This document shows, in pieces, positions 11,300 to 22,987 of a DNA stretch of 64,000 bases. The stretch comes from Lepidodermella squamata. Its lineage: Eukaryota > Gastrotricha. The stretch is from contig JBLDXI010000003.1 in the NCBI GenBank assembly GCA_047495785.1, positions 310,001 to 374,000 on the forward strand, read 5' to 3'. The translations under genes were made by a program, and so were the position numbers. The first letter of the stretch is position 1; each line of letters starts with the position of its first letter. The notes under the pieces are model-generated. The model was not told the origin of the DNA. It saw nothing but the letters and a program-made list of their open reading frames with translations, and did not search any database.

Positions 11300-12555
11300 G
11301 AAGAAAATCAAGTTTCAGATAACTTGAATGATAAAACTGCCGAATAAGTCGAACAATAGCTGACGCGGAGAGCGAAGTAATGGGAGGATTGCAGTGATCG
11401 TCGAGGGTTGATTGAGCATATTGAGGTGAAGGATGCTGTAAGTCGTTACCACAGTGCTGATATATGGCTCATGTGCTTTAAGTTAGTATCATTAATCATT
11501 GCCGAGTGCCAAGAAATTGTCGCGAAGTTTTGAGCATGTTTAGCACATTTTCAGAGCAAACGTGACGAAAATGCCGTTAGATAAAGTTTCCTTTTCTCAC
11601 AAAAGTGGTTAAATGAATTCATAGAAGCATACATCGTTATTGCCGCGCAATATGTGCGATTTCGGGCCTAGTGAATTTCATTTAGGGTAAGGTTACTTAA
11701 ATCTGCATACAAATTTTCCACTTTTTTCAAACACTTGTAATTCCATAAACATGAGGTTCTCCGTGCTCATATTTTGACCATAAGCAGTCAGAACCCATTT
11801 CAGTAAGCTCACATAATCTCAGTTTAGGTTCAGAAGTGAAGCTTTTATGCAGATTAATGGCACCCTCGAGCGATTTCAAATTCTTGCCTTTTTTATACTT
11901 TCAGCAACGATGGCTCCGTAACGGTGAGGAATTGGCTCATGAGATTTTGTGAGCTTATTGAAATGAGTTCTGACTGTTTATGGTCAAAATATGAGCCCGG
12001 AGAACCGCAAAATACATAAACCTGGACCTCATAAAAACCCCAACTTTCGCCTTTCTTCCCACATGCTGGACTCGAAAGTGGAGACAATCACAGACTATAG
12101 AACATGAACATACCAACACATGAAAAGCTTCAAGAAAATGTACAAAATCGCATGAGAGGCCTCAACAATTGAGACCGTCCTAGAAATATCAACGACATAC
12201 TTTTGTAAATACGTTTGCGTTCATTTAGTGACAGCCATGCCGTCGCATGGGTACGATTCTTGATATAAAAAACCCGGACCTATAGATATGTACTTAGCGC
12301 TAACTTTATTCGTGAAAGACGTTCACCAATTGATTTTACGTAATGGAGCATAATAAACGCTTACAATAAACTATCTTTTATTCAACATTTATAATTCGAA
12401 CAACGAAATGGCATCACGATCGCGGACTTCCTCATAATATTATTCAACTCTCGGCTTTCGGCTACATTTGAAGTCTTGCTTAATAAATGCAAGGCATTTT
12501 CTTGATTCTATTCAACTGCGGTTTTCAAATATCTTGAAGCCGATTTAAAATGTTG
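11300..12555. other. Intergenic with imperfect inverted repeat
   Basis: No gene is supported. Segments 11749-11823 and 11933-12011 are imperfect inverted copies (shared block ctcatattttgaccataa). The rest is AT-rich and unremarkable. Confidence 0.5.
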
Positions 12556-15500
12556 CTATATTTCCATGCCAATGTAAAGATTGATGCCTAGCAAAGCCTC
12601 GAAAGCCACCATAAAGGCAAGAGTATCAAATAGCCGAACGAAATAAATCTTGCGGCCAGCGAAAGTCACTACTGTTGAAAGGACCTGCTCGTACTCACGC
12701 TTCCCAGCAATATTTGTGAGAATGATCTCATAGACCGTGATTGCAGCTACGACTGAAGATAACATGAGAACGTAATTAGTATACAGCAGCTGTTTTGTAG
12801 TATGCGAAACGCTGTGCAGAACATCAGACTGAGCTACAACCAGAGCCAGCATAACAGTTGAACAGAGAACAGGCCGATCTGGTACACCTGGTTCCATCAA
12901 AAAAGAACCGAATGCTACTATGATGAGGAGATAGCAAGGGATCATCAAATTCACGATGAAGTAGGCAGGATCACGTTTGTAAGTCAGGGCAATTTTACCA
13001 AATGAAACAGGAGCTCCGGTTCGAGAGGGCGATGCGCAAGTCCCTCGGCCCGAGCGAGCATTCGTCAAGGTCCAGACGCCATTTGAGAGCGTGTCGTAAG
13101 ACTTGACGTAGACGCCGCCGATCGCAACGTAGGTAGCCGGCTCGTCCATTAGGAAAGTGAACTCACAAGTCTGAGAATCGAAAGGGAATTTCGTGAGATC
13201 CAGTTTGCAAGCCGATGAGAAAGTTCCAACTCGGTCCCAATAGAAAAACAACGTTCTGTTGGGCCGTGTTCCGTAGTACATGATTTGAGCCTTTTCCCCG
13301 AAGTGGTCATTACTCAAGTAAACATCAGTCGTTGAGTTTGGAAGGGCGATTTTCGGCTTCCAAAAATCTATGTTAGCCACAGGAATAACCCGCTCTATCA
13401 CCTCAGCATGAGGGGCTGTGTATTCAGCTGTACACGAGAGAACAGGCCATTGAACGAGCAAGGAGCCCCAAAGAGATATTTCACTCTGGGCTTCATCGAT
13501 TGCCACTAGCCTTTCTACCGAAAAGGTTAGATAAATCGTGGAATTGACTTCAGGGGATCGGCGTCTAGCGTCGAGGTGCGGGCAAGGTTGAAGGTCCTCA
13601 TAGCGGACTAACGGGTCGTAGTTCCCATCAATTGGATTTGGTATAGGAGCTGTGTCATCATCCCCATTCAGTGTGAGATCAGATGAGTAAGTTACACTTG
13701 TGGATGGCTGCTTGGTCTCTGGAATCGATCTGAGCATGTCGCTGTACGTAGTCATTACCTGACTAGCAGCTCGCGATGTCGGGCTGGAAGAGGCAGTAGT
13801 CTTAGGTACAAATGTTGTTGATGATGAGACCAAGTTCGCCGAGGATGCAATGGATGATGGCGGATTATTCGGTGTTGTTGTGAGAGTTGAGGAAGAAAAT
13901 AAGACGGTTGACAGCGTTGAACTGCTAGGGCCCGAAGTTTGTGAGGATGTAGAGGCTGCGTTCGTCGAACCACGGGTTGAGGATATTGATGAAGAGACTG
14001 GCGAAGTCGAACCCGCAGTTGTTGACAATGGAACAGGTGTTGGTGCTGGCCCTGCACTTAACTGCCACACCATTCTAAATATTCATAAATCAATACTAAG
14101 TGATGAGTTCAATATTGCAATGCGCATACACTCTGCGAATAGCTACTAAATCTGGGCTGCCCATTCCAGTTAACCAGTATGACATCTTATAGTAAGAAGC
14201 AGCACGAAACCCCGGAACCGGGAAGTTCTTGAAGCAGTCGTATGAAGCCGTCATTCCGTTGGCCGGCAGTTTCGCCAGGGAAATATTCACAGCATCATTT
14301 ACAGCCTGGACAACGATGCGAAAGCTCGCATTCCCGGATGAATCGAAAAATGCCGAGTCGCCACAGCCCGGGGTTGAAGGTATCGTTCCAGGTGGCGGCA
14401 GTGTGACGTTGTCAGTTTTGTTTGGGTAATAGCCGATGTAAAACTCACCTGTGCCCGGAAGAAGGTTTTGCCAAATGCCAAAGCCGTTAAGGCCATTTAC
14501 GCCATTGAAATCAGTAGAATTGCCGATTTTTGCTGAACATTGAATGGATATAATAAGATGTAATAAGACTCAAACTAACTTACCTCTTGACGGGGAAACA
14601 GCGTTAACATTAAAAACCAAGCTAAGCCAGCCTTGTGATCCAGTGGCGCTGTATGAGACGTCGTAATCAAATTCGATGCGCCAATCATTGAAAATGTTAT
14701 AGTAGTACTGAAATGGCTCCATCTGTTAGCTTTATATCTGTTAAAAGTATATTAAATTACGGATGCTCCATAGGATTTTGAAATTCCGGCTTTGTTAAGG
14801 AGCGTATAGCTTTTTGAAGCTGACACGGAAACTGGAAACGTGGTCCAGTTGTATTCTCCACTGAAGTCGCAGCTTGCATAGCCGTAGAAGCTGGTATTTC
14901 CAACATTTTCAGGGAGCGCAAGTGTATACAAATCCGTGGTGGCTTGACTATCCTCTGTGAGGCCCCACAAGTACCTTTGTAAAGCAGGAAGATTAAAGGT
15001 TTCTTAAAATAGCGTTCAGTGGTTGCTTACACTCGTTTAATCAGAGCGTCTCCATTTGCTCCGTTTACAGCGTAGAACATAGGTGCAAGGTAACCAAAGG
15101 ATAGCTGCAACCCGAGAGAGGCGAGGTTGTTCAGCCTTATGACAGTTGAGCAGCTAGCCGCACCAGAACTGGGAACGGCCGTCAACTTGAATCGGAAAAC
15201 AATTCAGTTTAAACAATCACATTACATTGATAATCACTAACTGTGACAACGTCAAATACACTCTGGTAGATCATACGAAATTTCGCGACGCCTGAGGAAG
15301 GCATGGCGCAGCCGGAGTCAAACGTAGACGATGAGGCGTTGAATGGCGGTGCTGTCGGGGCGCCAGTGTCCATAAAGGCCCGCCAGCTGATCACCGTTTT
15401 GCCACCTGGTTCCAACTTGAGGAAAGACACTAAGCCGTAGCCAAACTTGGTGAATACGTCGTAGTAGGCGTTTCCCAGGGATGAAACATCTGTCGAGCAA

Positions 15501-16143
15501 AATTGCCATTGTAATTCATATTAAAAATTGTGCTTACTTGGAATCATTCGACTAGCTGTAAGAGTAAATCCAAACCAGGAATCGGATGATCCATTGGCTT
15601 TGTAGCGCAGTTCAACGTCGTACTCAAGCCGCCAATTCACTAACAAGTGCCCGTAAGAGTCAACAGCCTGTTAAGAACAAGGTTATAATTGAGCCATCTG
15701 TTTTCCCTATCGCTTTCCCATTGGTAGCGAACAGAATTAAGCTACTCACACAACATCAAATGGCGTTCAAACTCTCTTTTCCAGAAAATGTAACAATTTT
15801 CTTGGCTTTACTTGATTTTCCTTGCTTTTAGTCACCGCCAGAAAGATGTATTGCCTATCCAACTCACCTGGCCCTCAAGAATTGCGTAAGACTCATTGGG
15901 CGATGCGTTAGCGGCCGACATGGAGTTGAGCTGGTAACCGTTCACAACTTTTTGGGCAGCGTAGTGCATAATGAATGTACCATTGCTGTTCACCAGTGGA
16001 TCTTCGCCGTCAAAAGAGCAGTGCGGGACGAATACAGTTGGTCCTCTGAATCCAATCGGTAAGGGCAGCGAGCTAGTATCAGGTGGCGGATCATAACCAG
16101 CGGAGACCGCTACAACCAAAAGATAAAGCCTTCCTCGCAGCAT
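12556..16143 (-). CDS. Cys-loop receptor-like channel with duplicated lectin-like ectodomain
   Basis: Eight exons: 16143..15868, 15667..15538, 15489..15242, 15185..15031, 14974..14761, 14707..14584, 14532..14130, 14074..12556. They give 1022 residues in phase. After a signal peptide (YLLVVAVSAG), residues about 20-515 contain two similar modules. Each has a strand like WRLEYDVELRY or WRIEFDYDVSY followed by WFGF or GWLSLVF and FGYGL or NGFGIW, which recalls ConA/L-type lectin sandwiches (inference). A Ser/Thr-rich linker (about 520-655) follows. Then comes a neurotransmitter-gated channel ligand-binding domain with the Cys-loop C-x13-C containing FPFD (about 806-820), and four membrane segments (about 885-909, 917-940, 947-969, 995-1017). 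There is no vicinal Cys pair, so it is not a typical acetylcholine alpha subunit. Paralogues lie at 43315-50550 and 60527. Ligand unknown. Confidence 0.88.
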
Positions 16144-17022
16144 GCTTCGTGCAATCAATTCTCAGAGCAAGAGCGCACTTGAAACTGGTATAAATAGTTT
16201 GAAAGCTTGAAAGCTTTACATGTGTCGGAAATCAGGAGCCCATTAGACAATGTTTACTTCGCGTCGATGCAAAAATGTCGTTTTAGAGACGCCTCCACGT
16301 TCTGGAGCTGTTCGTATTTACTGCTAACTGCTATGACTGTGCGGAACATATGGCTACTCCGAATAGCTGGAAATGCTTTCGGATGAATAGCCAAGTGTCA
16401 AACACAGTCGAGAATGTTAAGGCGGCGGAGCGGCGGGATTACACCACGCAGCGATAGTTCGAAGCTCCTAATATGCCCACCCACATTTCTGAACCCTGAA
16501 TTGTTGCCAATAAGCAGAAAAAACAAAGCCATTATACGCTTTTAAAGATTTTATGCGGCGCGACTAAAAATTGGGGTATGAAACGCGGATGAAAATTCTT
16601 TCGATAAATGTAGGAAGTGGGCGCTTGAAAAAATTGGCAAGAAATGACTGTGAAAAGCAATCATTAAATCGAATTTATTGATCATTTTCAGCTATTGCAA
16701 AGGCTACCGTTAGCGAAACAGCATCAGCATCGAGGATCGTAAGGACAGTGTTCCAGAGAGTGAAGAGAGCAGAGACATTAGAATTGGTTAGGATCGTTGC
16801 CCTTCCGATCATCTCTGCACCTGTGACTATTCCCACTGATTTTACACAATCCATTGTATCTTCGGTTATTTGATCTGTGACAATTAGGACTGCAGTTTAA
16901 CACTCGAGCCATTGCTGAACGAGTTAGGCTGAAAATGCTCCATTTTCGATTTTCAATGAACTGAGCTGGGAAGAATCGAATTGGTAGGAATCTGCAAAAA
17001 CAGTCTTATTGCGGTAACATCA
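16144..17022. other. Intergenic, upstream of both flanking genes
   Basis: Separates the divergent Cys-loop-like gene and the DUF4419 gene. I see no exon, RNA gene or repeat beyond short AT tracts. Confidence 0.4.
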
Positions 17023-17268
17023 CACCAGAAAAATATCACCCTAATCTACCGAAAGCATGAATTTAGTTTCGGTATCTGAATTCATGCTTTAGTCAGTAGA
17101 TAAATAGCTGCATTTTTGTACATGAATTAGGGTGATTTTGGGCATGACTTCAGATAAATGTTAAAAATCCGTGAATTAGCGTACTCACAGGGCCCTAATT
17201 GAGGGGATTTCACAAGCTAAAAGTCCAATTTTTTATCACCCAAAAAGAAGGTGATATTTTTTCTGGTG
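17023..17268. mobile_element. MITE with caccagaaaaatatcacc termini
   Basis: The termini caccagaaaaatatcaccc and aggtgatattttttctggtg are inverted copies of one another. The length is about 246 bp, with an internal palindrome around gcatgaatttagtttcggta. No coding capacity. It lies about 140 bp upstream of the DUF4419 gene's TATA box. Confidence 0.7.
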
Positions 17269-17406
17269 CAGGTAAAGCCTAAGATCTGAAATTATGAAAT
17301 TATTATGCAATTCAACCTATTATTATTCATCTGCTGATTCATTATTCATCAATTTTATCGATTAGCTTACTCACTCATCGTTGTCATCGCCAGCGCACAA
17401 CTCACG

Positions 17407-17415
17407 TATAAAAGG
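17407..17415 (+). promoter_or_regulatory. TATA box of DUF4419 gene
   Basis: tataaaagg, 59 bp upstream of the ATG at 17474. It argues against the in-frame upstream ATG at 17381 being used. Confidence 0.6.
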
Positions 17416-17473
17416 TAATGTAAAAAACTGCAATACTACAGCGTACTTTTTTCAATTGCGTATTTCTACCGCC

Positions 17474-18463
17474 ATGCTCGAAGTTGTGCTAAATTCAAAG
17501 CTCGATGAAAAGGCCCTAGAAAAGGTTAAAAATGGCAAATCGACTGACGCGAAACATCATTTGATGGACCACGTCGAGAGCCTACACGGCGAAACAGACC
17601 GAGCCAAGTGGAAGCTTTACGAAAACCTTATCTCAGCAAATGCTCACTTCTACCACGACAATCTGGCGTCTTACATCGAACAATGCTGGGCTACTCATGC
17701 CGGCGTTGTTTTCCGACCGGACATGTTCTTCTTTTGCGTTTACACTGAAATCGTACAGTTCGTCATAAAAAATGTCGATAAATGCCGTGACATATTTACG
17801 ACCAAGCCTGAGAAACAGAAAATCATCATAGTTCAAGACGTAACGAAGTGCATCAAATTTAATCAAGTGATCGAGGCGCTGAAGCAGCTTGTCCCTGCCA
17901 ATGTAGAAAAGCTGCTGCCCAGTTTTTCGACTGACTCCGCCATGTCACAAGAGGCAAGATATGCAGCTTTTTCAGAGGCAGCCTCACCCTATTACAATTA
18001 CTTCGTGACAAAATGCGGTCTCAAAAAAGTGCGACTCGAAGGCAATGATCAAGACTGGAGCAGTATCGAATCTGCCCTGACAGAATGGCAAAAACTCTTA
18101 CCTGATACTAGCATGAAAACCTACCTCGCTCGTTGTACTGAGCTTTGCCGAATCATCATCGGCCAGGTGAAATCGGGCAAACCCGATCCTGAGTTCTGGA
18201 CAGACTTGTTTAGCGATGTCAGTTGTGGTTCTGGTCATCAGCAGTACTGTGGCTGGTTGATTGAGCTGTGCAATCGGCAACAACGATGCTCATCTTACGA
18301 TTTGCGAGGTCAAATTACGAGTGTGGAATGGCACGTCATTGGACCTGGTGAAGAGTTGCAGGACCACTTTATCGCTCATCATGGGCTATTCTACTCAACG
18401 CTGGACAAGAGCAATTATCTGGTCCCCACATTCTCACGCGTAATTTTCATCGAGAAGAAGTAA
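17474..18463 (+). CDS. DUF4419 domain protein
   Basis: Single exon of 329 residues. An upstream in-frame ATG exists (17381), but a TATA box lies between them and the ATG at 17474 has a good context (ccgccATG), so the shorter form is chosen. Family hallmarks are an early RPDMFFFCVYTEIVQFVIKN block (the family's 'RPDD.W..I..Q...YV' position). A central FSTDSAMSQ region is followed by VTKCGLKKVRLEGNDQDW, and then PDPEFWTDLFS and GSGHQQYCGWLIELC. These follow the order seen in DUF4419 proteins of fungi and invertebrates, whose function is unknown. No signal peptide or membrane segment. The sequence is diverged from the family consensus. Confidence 0.75.
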   Translation: MLEVVLNSKLDEKALEKVKNGKSTDAKHHLMDHVESLHGETDRAKWKLYENLISANAHFYHDNLASYIEQCWATHAGVVFRPDMFFFCVYTEIVQFVIKNVDKCRDIFTTKPEKQKIIIVQDVTKCIKFNQVIEALKQLVPANVEKLLPSFSTDSAMSQEARYAAFSEAASPYYNYFVTKCGLKKVRLEGNDQDWSSIESALTEWQKLLPDTSMKTYLARCTELCRIIIGQVKSGKPDPEFWTDLFSDVSCGSGHQQYCGWLIELCNRQQRCSSYDLRGQITSVEWHVIGPGEELQDHFIAHHGLFYSTLDKSNYLVPTFSRVIFIEKK

Positions 18464-18723
18464 ACTTTCTTACGATCAAATTCAAGTGATCTCTGTATTG
18501 AAGTTGCGAAGAAGATTATTCTCCCACATCCTACCAATAAACACGATCATTGATCATTGATCTGGATTAAAGTGCATGATTGAGATTAAGAATCTTCCTT
18601 TCTCTGCTGAACGGATAATTTGTTGCTGATTCCTCACGAAATAATCAAGTGCTTTTTCAATAATCAACCTTTATTTTATCAATAACCGATTTGAGTCACT
18701 TTGACGCCTCTTTTAAACACAGA

Positions 18724-19919
18724 TTAGCAGATCATCGATATCAAACAGGTGATTGAATTTCGAAGAGAAGGAGCTTCTACAACGATTCGATTTTTCTCTA
18801 CGAAATAACCTCTGCTCTCTGTGTCAAGGCAAGCAAATAGCGTATGTATGGCTATTTCATGATGCAAACTGTGATGACTTGCCAGTTTCAGAAACTCTTT
18901 AGCGACTTGGAAATGTGCCTTGTTTACGTAGAATGCCGGCGAAAGTCCGCCATACATTCGATGAGGCCCATGCGCTGTTTTCATCAAGTTGGTGAGACAT
19001 TTCGCTAATATAGGATTCGCCATGGTCATATCATCTCCTGAGGTCTCAACTAACGCCTGAAATGACAAAAATTTCAGATTTGAATCGTATGCTCAAAAAT
19101 CATCCAGTGGCCTCTTTTGAGTCCAGTATGAAGAAAAGCACTCTATACCTGGTAGAAGGTGTTGACCGCAGCTGAATTTTCATTCAAAACGAACCAGCGA
19201 AAATCGACATCACACAAATTTCTCTTCGCAGCCGCTTCAGACTCGTTAAAACTGCATAGCTTTTTCGATTTGATGTTGAAAGGAGCCTTTAGTGGCATTC
19301 CATAGCTCTTGTCGGCCAGGTTCAGGGTACTCAGCTTTGCGACATCTAGGACCCAATTCTCTTCGAGATAGACAATCCCCTCTGGGTCAGAATTTGAGGC
19401 CGTTAAAGCCATGGTTAAACATGAATAAGCGTAGTCATTGCTGTTTTCGATGAAGAAATCCGCTAGGATGTTTGCTTGATTAACCGTGTAACCAGCATCG
19501 CTTATGGCGCTGACAAAATCAGCTCGCTTAGACTTCAAACCGCAAAAAATCACGCCATACTTGAAGTATTTTGAATATATCGAATAGATGAGAGGGGCAA
19601 GGGAAGAGCTCTCCGCAGTGTTGAGAACCATAATCAGCAAGGCTTTGATTTTGACATCTGGTGCTGTTACAGCTGATGAACAATTTTCTGCGGATCTGTT
19701 GCAAAACCGCGACTTCACAGCCTCAGAAATCTGTTCTTGGTAGATGTCTTGTTTTCTAGGTTGAGTCGTCGCAATTATGGTAGATTCATCCCTGGATTCG
19801 AATCTCACATTAGCTGGAGCCTCTCCATTAGTGTCACAATTCCAGCATGAAATAGCGCTTAAGCAAATTACAGAGAGTCCGAGAATCGCAAGAAAAATAA
19901 CTAAAATTTTCCGCCGCAT
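18724..19919 (-). CDS. STELLO/DUF288-like type II membrane protein, copy A
   Basis: Exons 19919..19149 and 19056..18724 (acceptor gtcatttcag), 367 residues. An N-terminal signal anchor (ILVIFLAILGLSVICLSAI) precedes a lumenal domain of the array's family. LLIMVLNTAESSSLAPLIYS corresponds to 'VLVAYFNAPHYESASKIYA' in the other copies. GIVYLEENWVLDVAKL sits where copies B-E have the nucleotide-sugar-binding-like 'DDVVLNFW'. Here the Asp-Asp pair is replaced by Glu-Glu, so activity is doubtful. The C-terminal exon contains SPAFYVNKAHFQVAKEFLKL, matching the 'MFYLSKKH' region of the others. It is the most divergent and shortest copy, in inverted orientation at the array edge. Confidence 0.65.
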
Positions 19920-20174
19920 CGTAAAAATTGTCCAGCGTGAATTGAATCACAAAAATCTTACGGCGTCCGGTAAAGAAAAGATTTATTGATCCGTGTTTGC
20001 ACATTTTACGCGCTGTTATGCATCAATCATTAATTGAAAAGATCCACGTGATTATCTACCACCACTATTTTAGTCAGCTCACAAGATCAATAATTAATTT
20101 GACAATTTAGGGACGATTTTCGATCTCCGTCTGAGATAACTGAGAACCGGGGTCATCCAAGAATGTTAACTGTA

Positions 20175-20933
20175 CTAGTTGCTATCTGTCGCGTCGCCAT
20201 CATCACCGCATTGTCCGCTCTTGATGTTTTTGCTGACAGAAAATACGAAGAAAATTACACTCATCAATTAAAATTTGGCATGCCGAACTTACACGTAGCA
20301 CTTGTACTTTGCGTCACAGTCGGCATTGGCTTCAGACGGGCAATCCTTGGTGACGCAGCCGAAGCAATAGTCGACAATTTTGTTCGTTGCCTTGCAAAAA
20401 CGGATCGCTTCATTCTCGGCCTGCTCGCAAACGTTAGCCTCGCATGAGTCAACTTTGGCAGTACTTTAGAAAATCAAGTCAACATTTAAGTAAATTGATA
20501 AATCAATTCAATGTGCAATTGGAAATTAAAAAGCTAAAAGTTGAAAGGCATTACTTATTCCTTGAAAAACTTACTAGATATGCCACAGCATAGCCTGGCA
20601 GCCTTCGTCTGATGTCGCGTAAGTCCTGAGATATAGAAATGCTTGAGAACGGGAAGCTTTTACTTTCAATGAGCTTACTGGGCTAGAGGCGACATGTTAG
20701 ACCAGAGGCACCGGTGACACGCGGTGGCAGCTGGTCGGCTCAAGGTGGGTGGGCATCGTCGGCTATCGAACATATTACATATTAATCAATAAGAAGAAAA
20801 CAATTGCTTACAATGTTGCGCCGACCAGGCCTGGGCATGGTTCTTGATAGTTCCACCAAGCGAAACGTTGCCCAACAACGATTTCAACGGCGAAAACAGC
20901 GAGAAGAGTCAACAGAACGATCAATTTCGCCAT
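20175..20933 (-). CDS. Small secreted Cys-rich protein 1
   Basis: Five exons: 20933..20812, 20762..20679, 20625..20575, 20463..20293, 20232..20175. 161 residues. Signal peptide (LIVLLTLLAVFAVEIVVG), then the family pattern: YQEPCPGL, CPPTL, CHRCLWSNMSPLA, GCQAM, SCEANVCEQAE, DYCFGCVTKDC, ADCDAKYKC and SGQCG. Exons 2 and 3 are 84 and 51 bp, the same as in the paralogues. I do not recognise the family; the even, regular cysteines suggest a disulphide-stabilised extracellular protein. The TATA box is about 95 bp upstream of the ATG, with a heat-shock-element-like site further up. Confidence 0.8.
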
Positions 20934-21026
20934 AATGATACTGTTTTGCAGCGAATGTTGATTTTTGAGGTAACAATTGCTTCTTTTGCTTTATGATTAT
21001 TGATTTCATTGAAGCTCTCCAAGCGG

Positions 21027-21138
21027 TTTATATACCACTTTTTAGTCCCAAGTTTCGAGGCCGCGTATCATTTTTGAGCGTGGGCTGGGGGCTGATCTTT
21101 ACTCAGACCAAAGGGACCAGATTCTTCCAGAATAGGAA
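21027..21138 (-). promoter_or_regulatory. Promoter of Cys-rich gene 1: TATA and HSE-like site
   Basis: On the minus strand there is tatataaa at 21034..21027. About 90 bp further upstream is ttctggaagaatc (around 21135..21123), which has alternating TTC/GAA-type units spaced by two bases, as in heat-shock elements. The second site resembles that of Cys-rich gene 2. Confidence 0.5.
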
Positions 21139-21568
21139 ACCCGCAAAGGTGTGTCCCGTATCTACGATCTATATTTGCATTCACTTCTTTGAATAAACAG
21201 CCGACTATATTTGGCAGTGAGACGCCTAGGCTGTTTACTCGGAAGGTTGGCACTGATAATATCCTCCATACGATACATATGTGTTGACCTTGATTCAAAG
21301 GACAAGCAAAATGTCCTCAGAACTGGTTTGAAGACAACGCTACCAGACAGAATGGGAATGGCTACCACTAGCTCTGGTTTCCAGCTCTCTTCAATTAGCT
21401 CCACAGTTAAACGCCTTTATACGTTTCATCGTTAACCTTAGACAGAGACTTAACTCCATGAATTAATCCTATTTTATTGAGTATCGGATTCAGATAAACG
21501 TAATAACTGAACGGGCGAGTTTTTGAGGAGAGTCACCGGAGGATATGATGGACAAGTTCCAGTCTTCA

Positions 21569-22250
21569 TTAACGAGGGCCGCATTTGCCGCTGTCAATGT
21601 TTCCCCTGGGAGGAATAGAAGTTTTCAGTATAAGAAAATTAGGTATGCTTTTAGTGACTCACTTGACACAGTTGAACTTGGCATTGCAATCAGCTTTGCC
21701 AGATGTATCGCAGTTCTTTGTTACGCATGGGTAACATTCGGGCGTTTTGTTCTTCTTGCAGTGAGTGGTGGCTTCGTTCTCGGCCAGAGTGCAGACATTC
21801 GCACCGCAGTTCTTTACATCGCGGTTCCTATAATTCGGAATATGTAGAACACGCTCGAAAACGATCCGAACGGATATAACTTACTTGACGTGGAGCAACA
21901 TAGCATCGCATCCATCTTTGCTGTTCTGGAATGTTCTTAAAACGAAGGTAGAAGATAAGTAAATATATCCGAAAAATCGGTGAACCATGGCTTACAGGGC
22001 GACTGGTGGGATGTCAGTCCATAGGCATCGATGGCAGTTCAGGTTTTCCACCTCACTCAGTGTTGAGGGGCATCGGTTGCTGCAAAAAAGAAACGTCAAC
22101 ACAGGTTTCATAAAATGTTGATTCAACTCACAAAGATTCGGCGATAAGGCCAGGGCACGGCTCCTGGTAACCGAGGAAGTTTAAGGCTTGCTGGGCGGCA
22201 GCGAAGCAGAGAACTGATGAAAGAACGAGAGCCTTAGCACAAGAAGCCAT
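21569..22250 (-). CDS. Small secreted Cys-rich protein 2
   Basis: Five exons: 22250..22132, 22079..21996, 21935..21885, 21827..21663, 21605..21569. 151 residues. Signal peptide CAKALVLSSVLCFAAAQQA, then GYQEPCPGL, FNRCPSTL, CHRCLWTDIPPVA, GCDAM, NCGANVCTLAENEATTHCKK, CYPCVTKNC, ADCNAKFNC and SGKCGPR. The exon lengths are identical to the plus-strand copy at 32966-33647, and the two proteins are very similar, so one derives from the other by duplication and inversion. Role unknown; secreted. Confidence 0.85.
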
Positions 22251-22310
22251 TTTTCAGTGTTTAAAATTTGAAAATGAACACGTCCAATTAATGGGAATAG
22301 AATTTGGAGC

Positions 22311-22368
22311 GTTATATAGCCTTCGGAAGTCTCCATTTTTGAGGCCAGCATATGGGAATATTCCAGAA
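22311..22368 (-). promoter_or_regulatory. Promoter of Cys-rich gene 2: HSE, cctcaaaaatggagac box, TATA
   Basis: Reading upstream on the minus strand: TATA (gctatataac, 22320..22311), the box cctcaaaaatggagac (22344..22329), then a three-unit heat-shock element gaatattccagaa (22356-22368, GAA-TTC-GAA at two-base spacing). The box and TATA arrangement recurs at Cys-rich genes 3 and 4. Confidence 0.6.
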
Positions 22369-22419
22369 GAATCGTGAAGGTGAAAAGCGTGGGTTTTATG
22401 CAGCAAGCCAACTATTAGA

Positions 22420-22987
22420 GTTTACACGATTACTATATTTTTTGTCCGGCACACAAACACAATACCACAGTTGAAAGCTTGTCTTATGAAAAAGCTTGGA
22501 AACAAATTAGGTATCCGAACGTAATTTTTTCATCTTAGCTAGCAAAGCCAAATTTTATTTTACCAGGCAGTGAGACAACCACGCAAAAATTAGACCAAGT
22601 TTCAGGGCTGGAATTAAAAATTAGTTTTATCGGTTGGTTTGGTGTGTTGATGTTGCGTTCTGTGCCCCTTCGCAATGTAGACTCGCTAGCAGGTGTTATG
22701 TGGCCAAGATTGACTCTTTAAGTTGTAAGGTTTAGCTTCGGAAATTATTACTTTTCAATTGTCAGAAATGATCATCAGCTGGAATTCTAGGCCGGTGACA
22801 ACAAATTTCTTTGGTTTAACCTCGAATGACAAAAATATCTTTCGATTGGGGATCGAATTCTAAATCGATGCTTTATCATTTATCAACATCAACTTGAAAA
22901 ATATGCTCTTTACTGCTGACTCATTGATTATTAGTAACATTTTCGGTATAGTTACAATCGCCTTGCTTCTTTAATTTTGGCCGGAGT
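22420..22987. other. Intergenic between Cys-rich genes 2 and 3
   Basis: AT-rich spacer. No extra Cys-rich exon or other gene is recognised. Confidence 0.4.

Noticed and set aside
17381-17473. Upstream in-frame start for the DUF4419 gene
   Set aside because: The segment contains the TATA box (17407) and has no family similarity; the ATG at 17474 has a better context.
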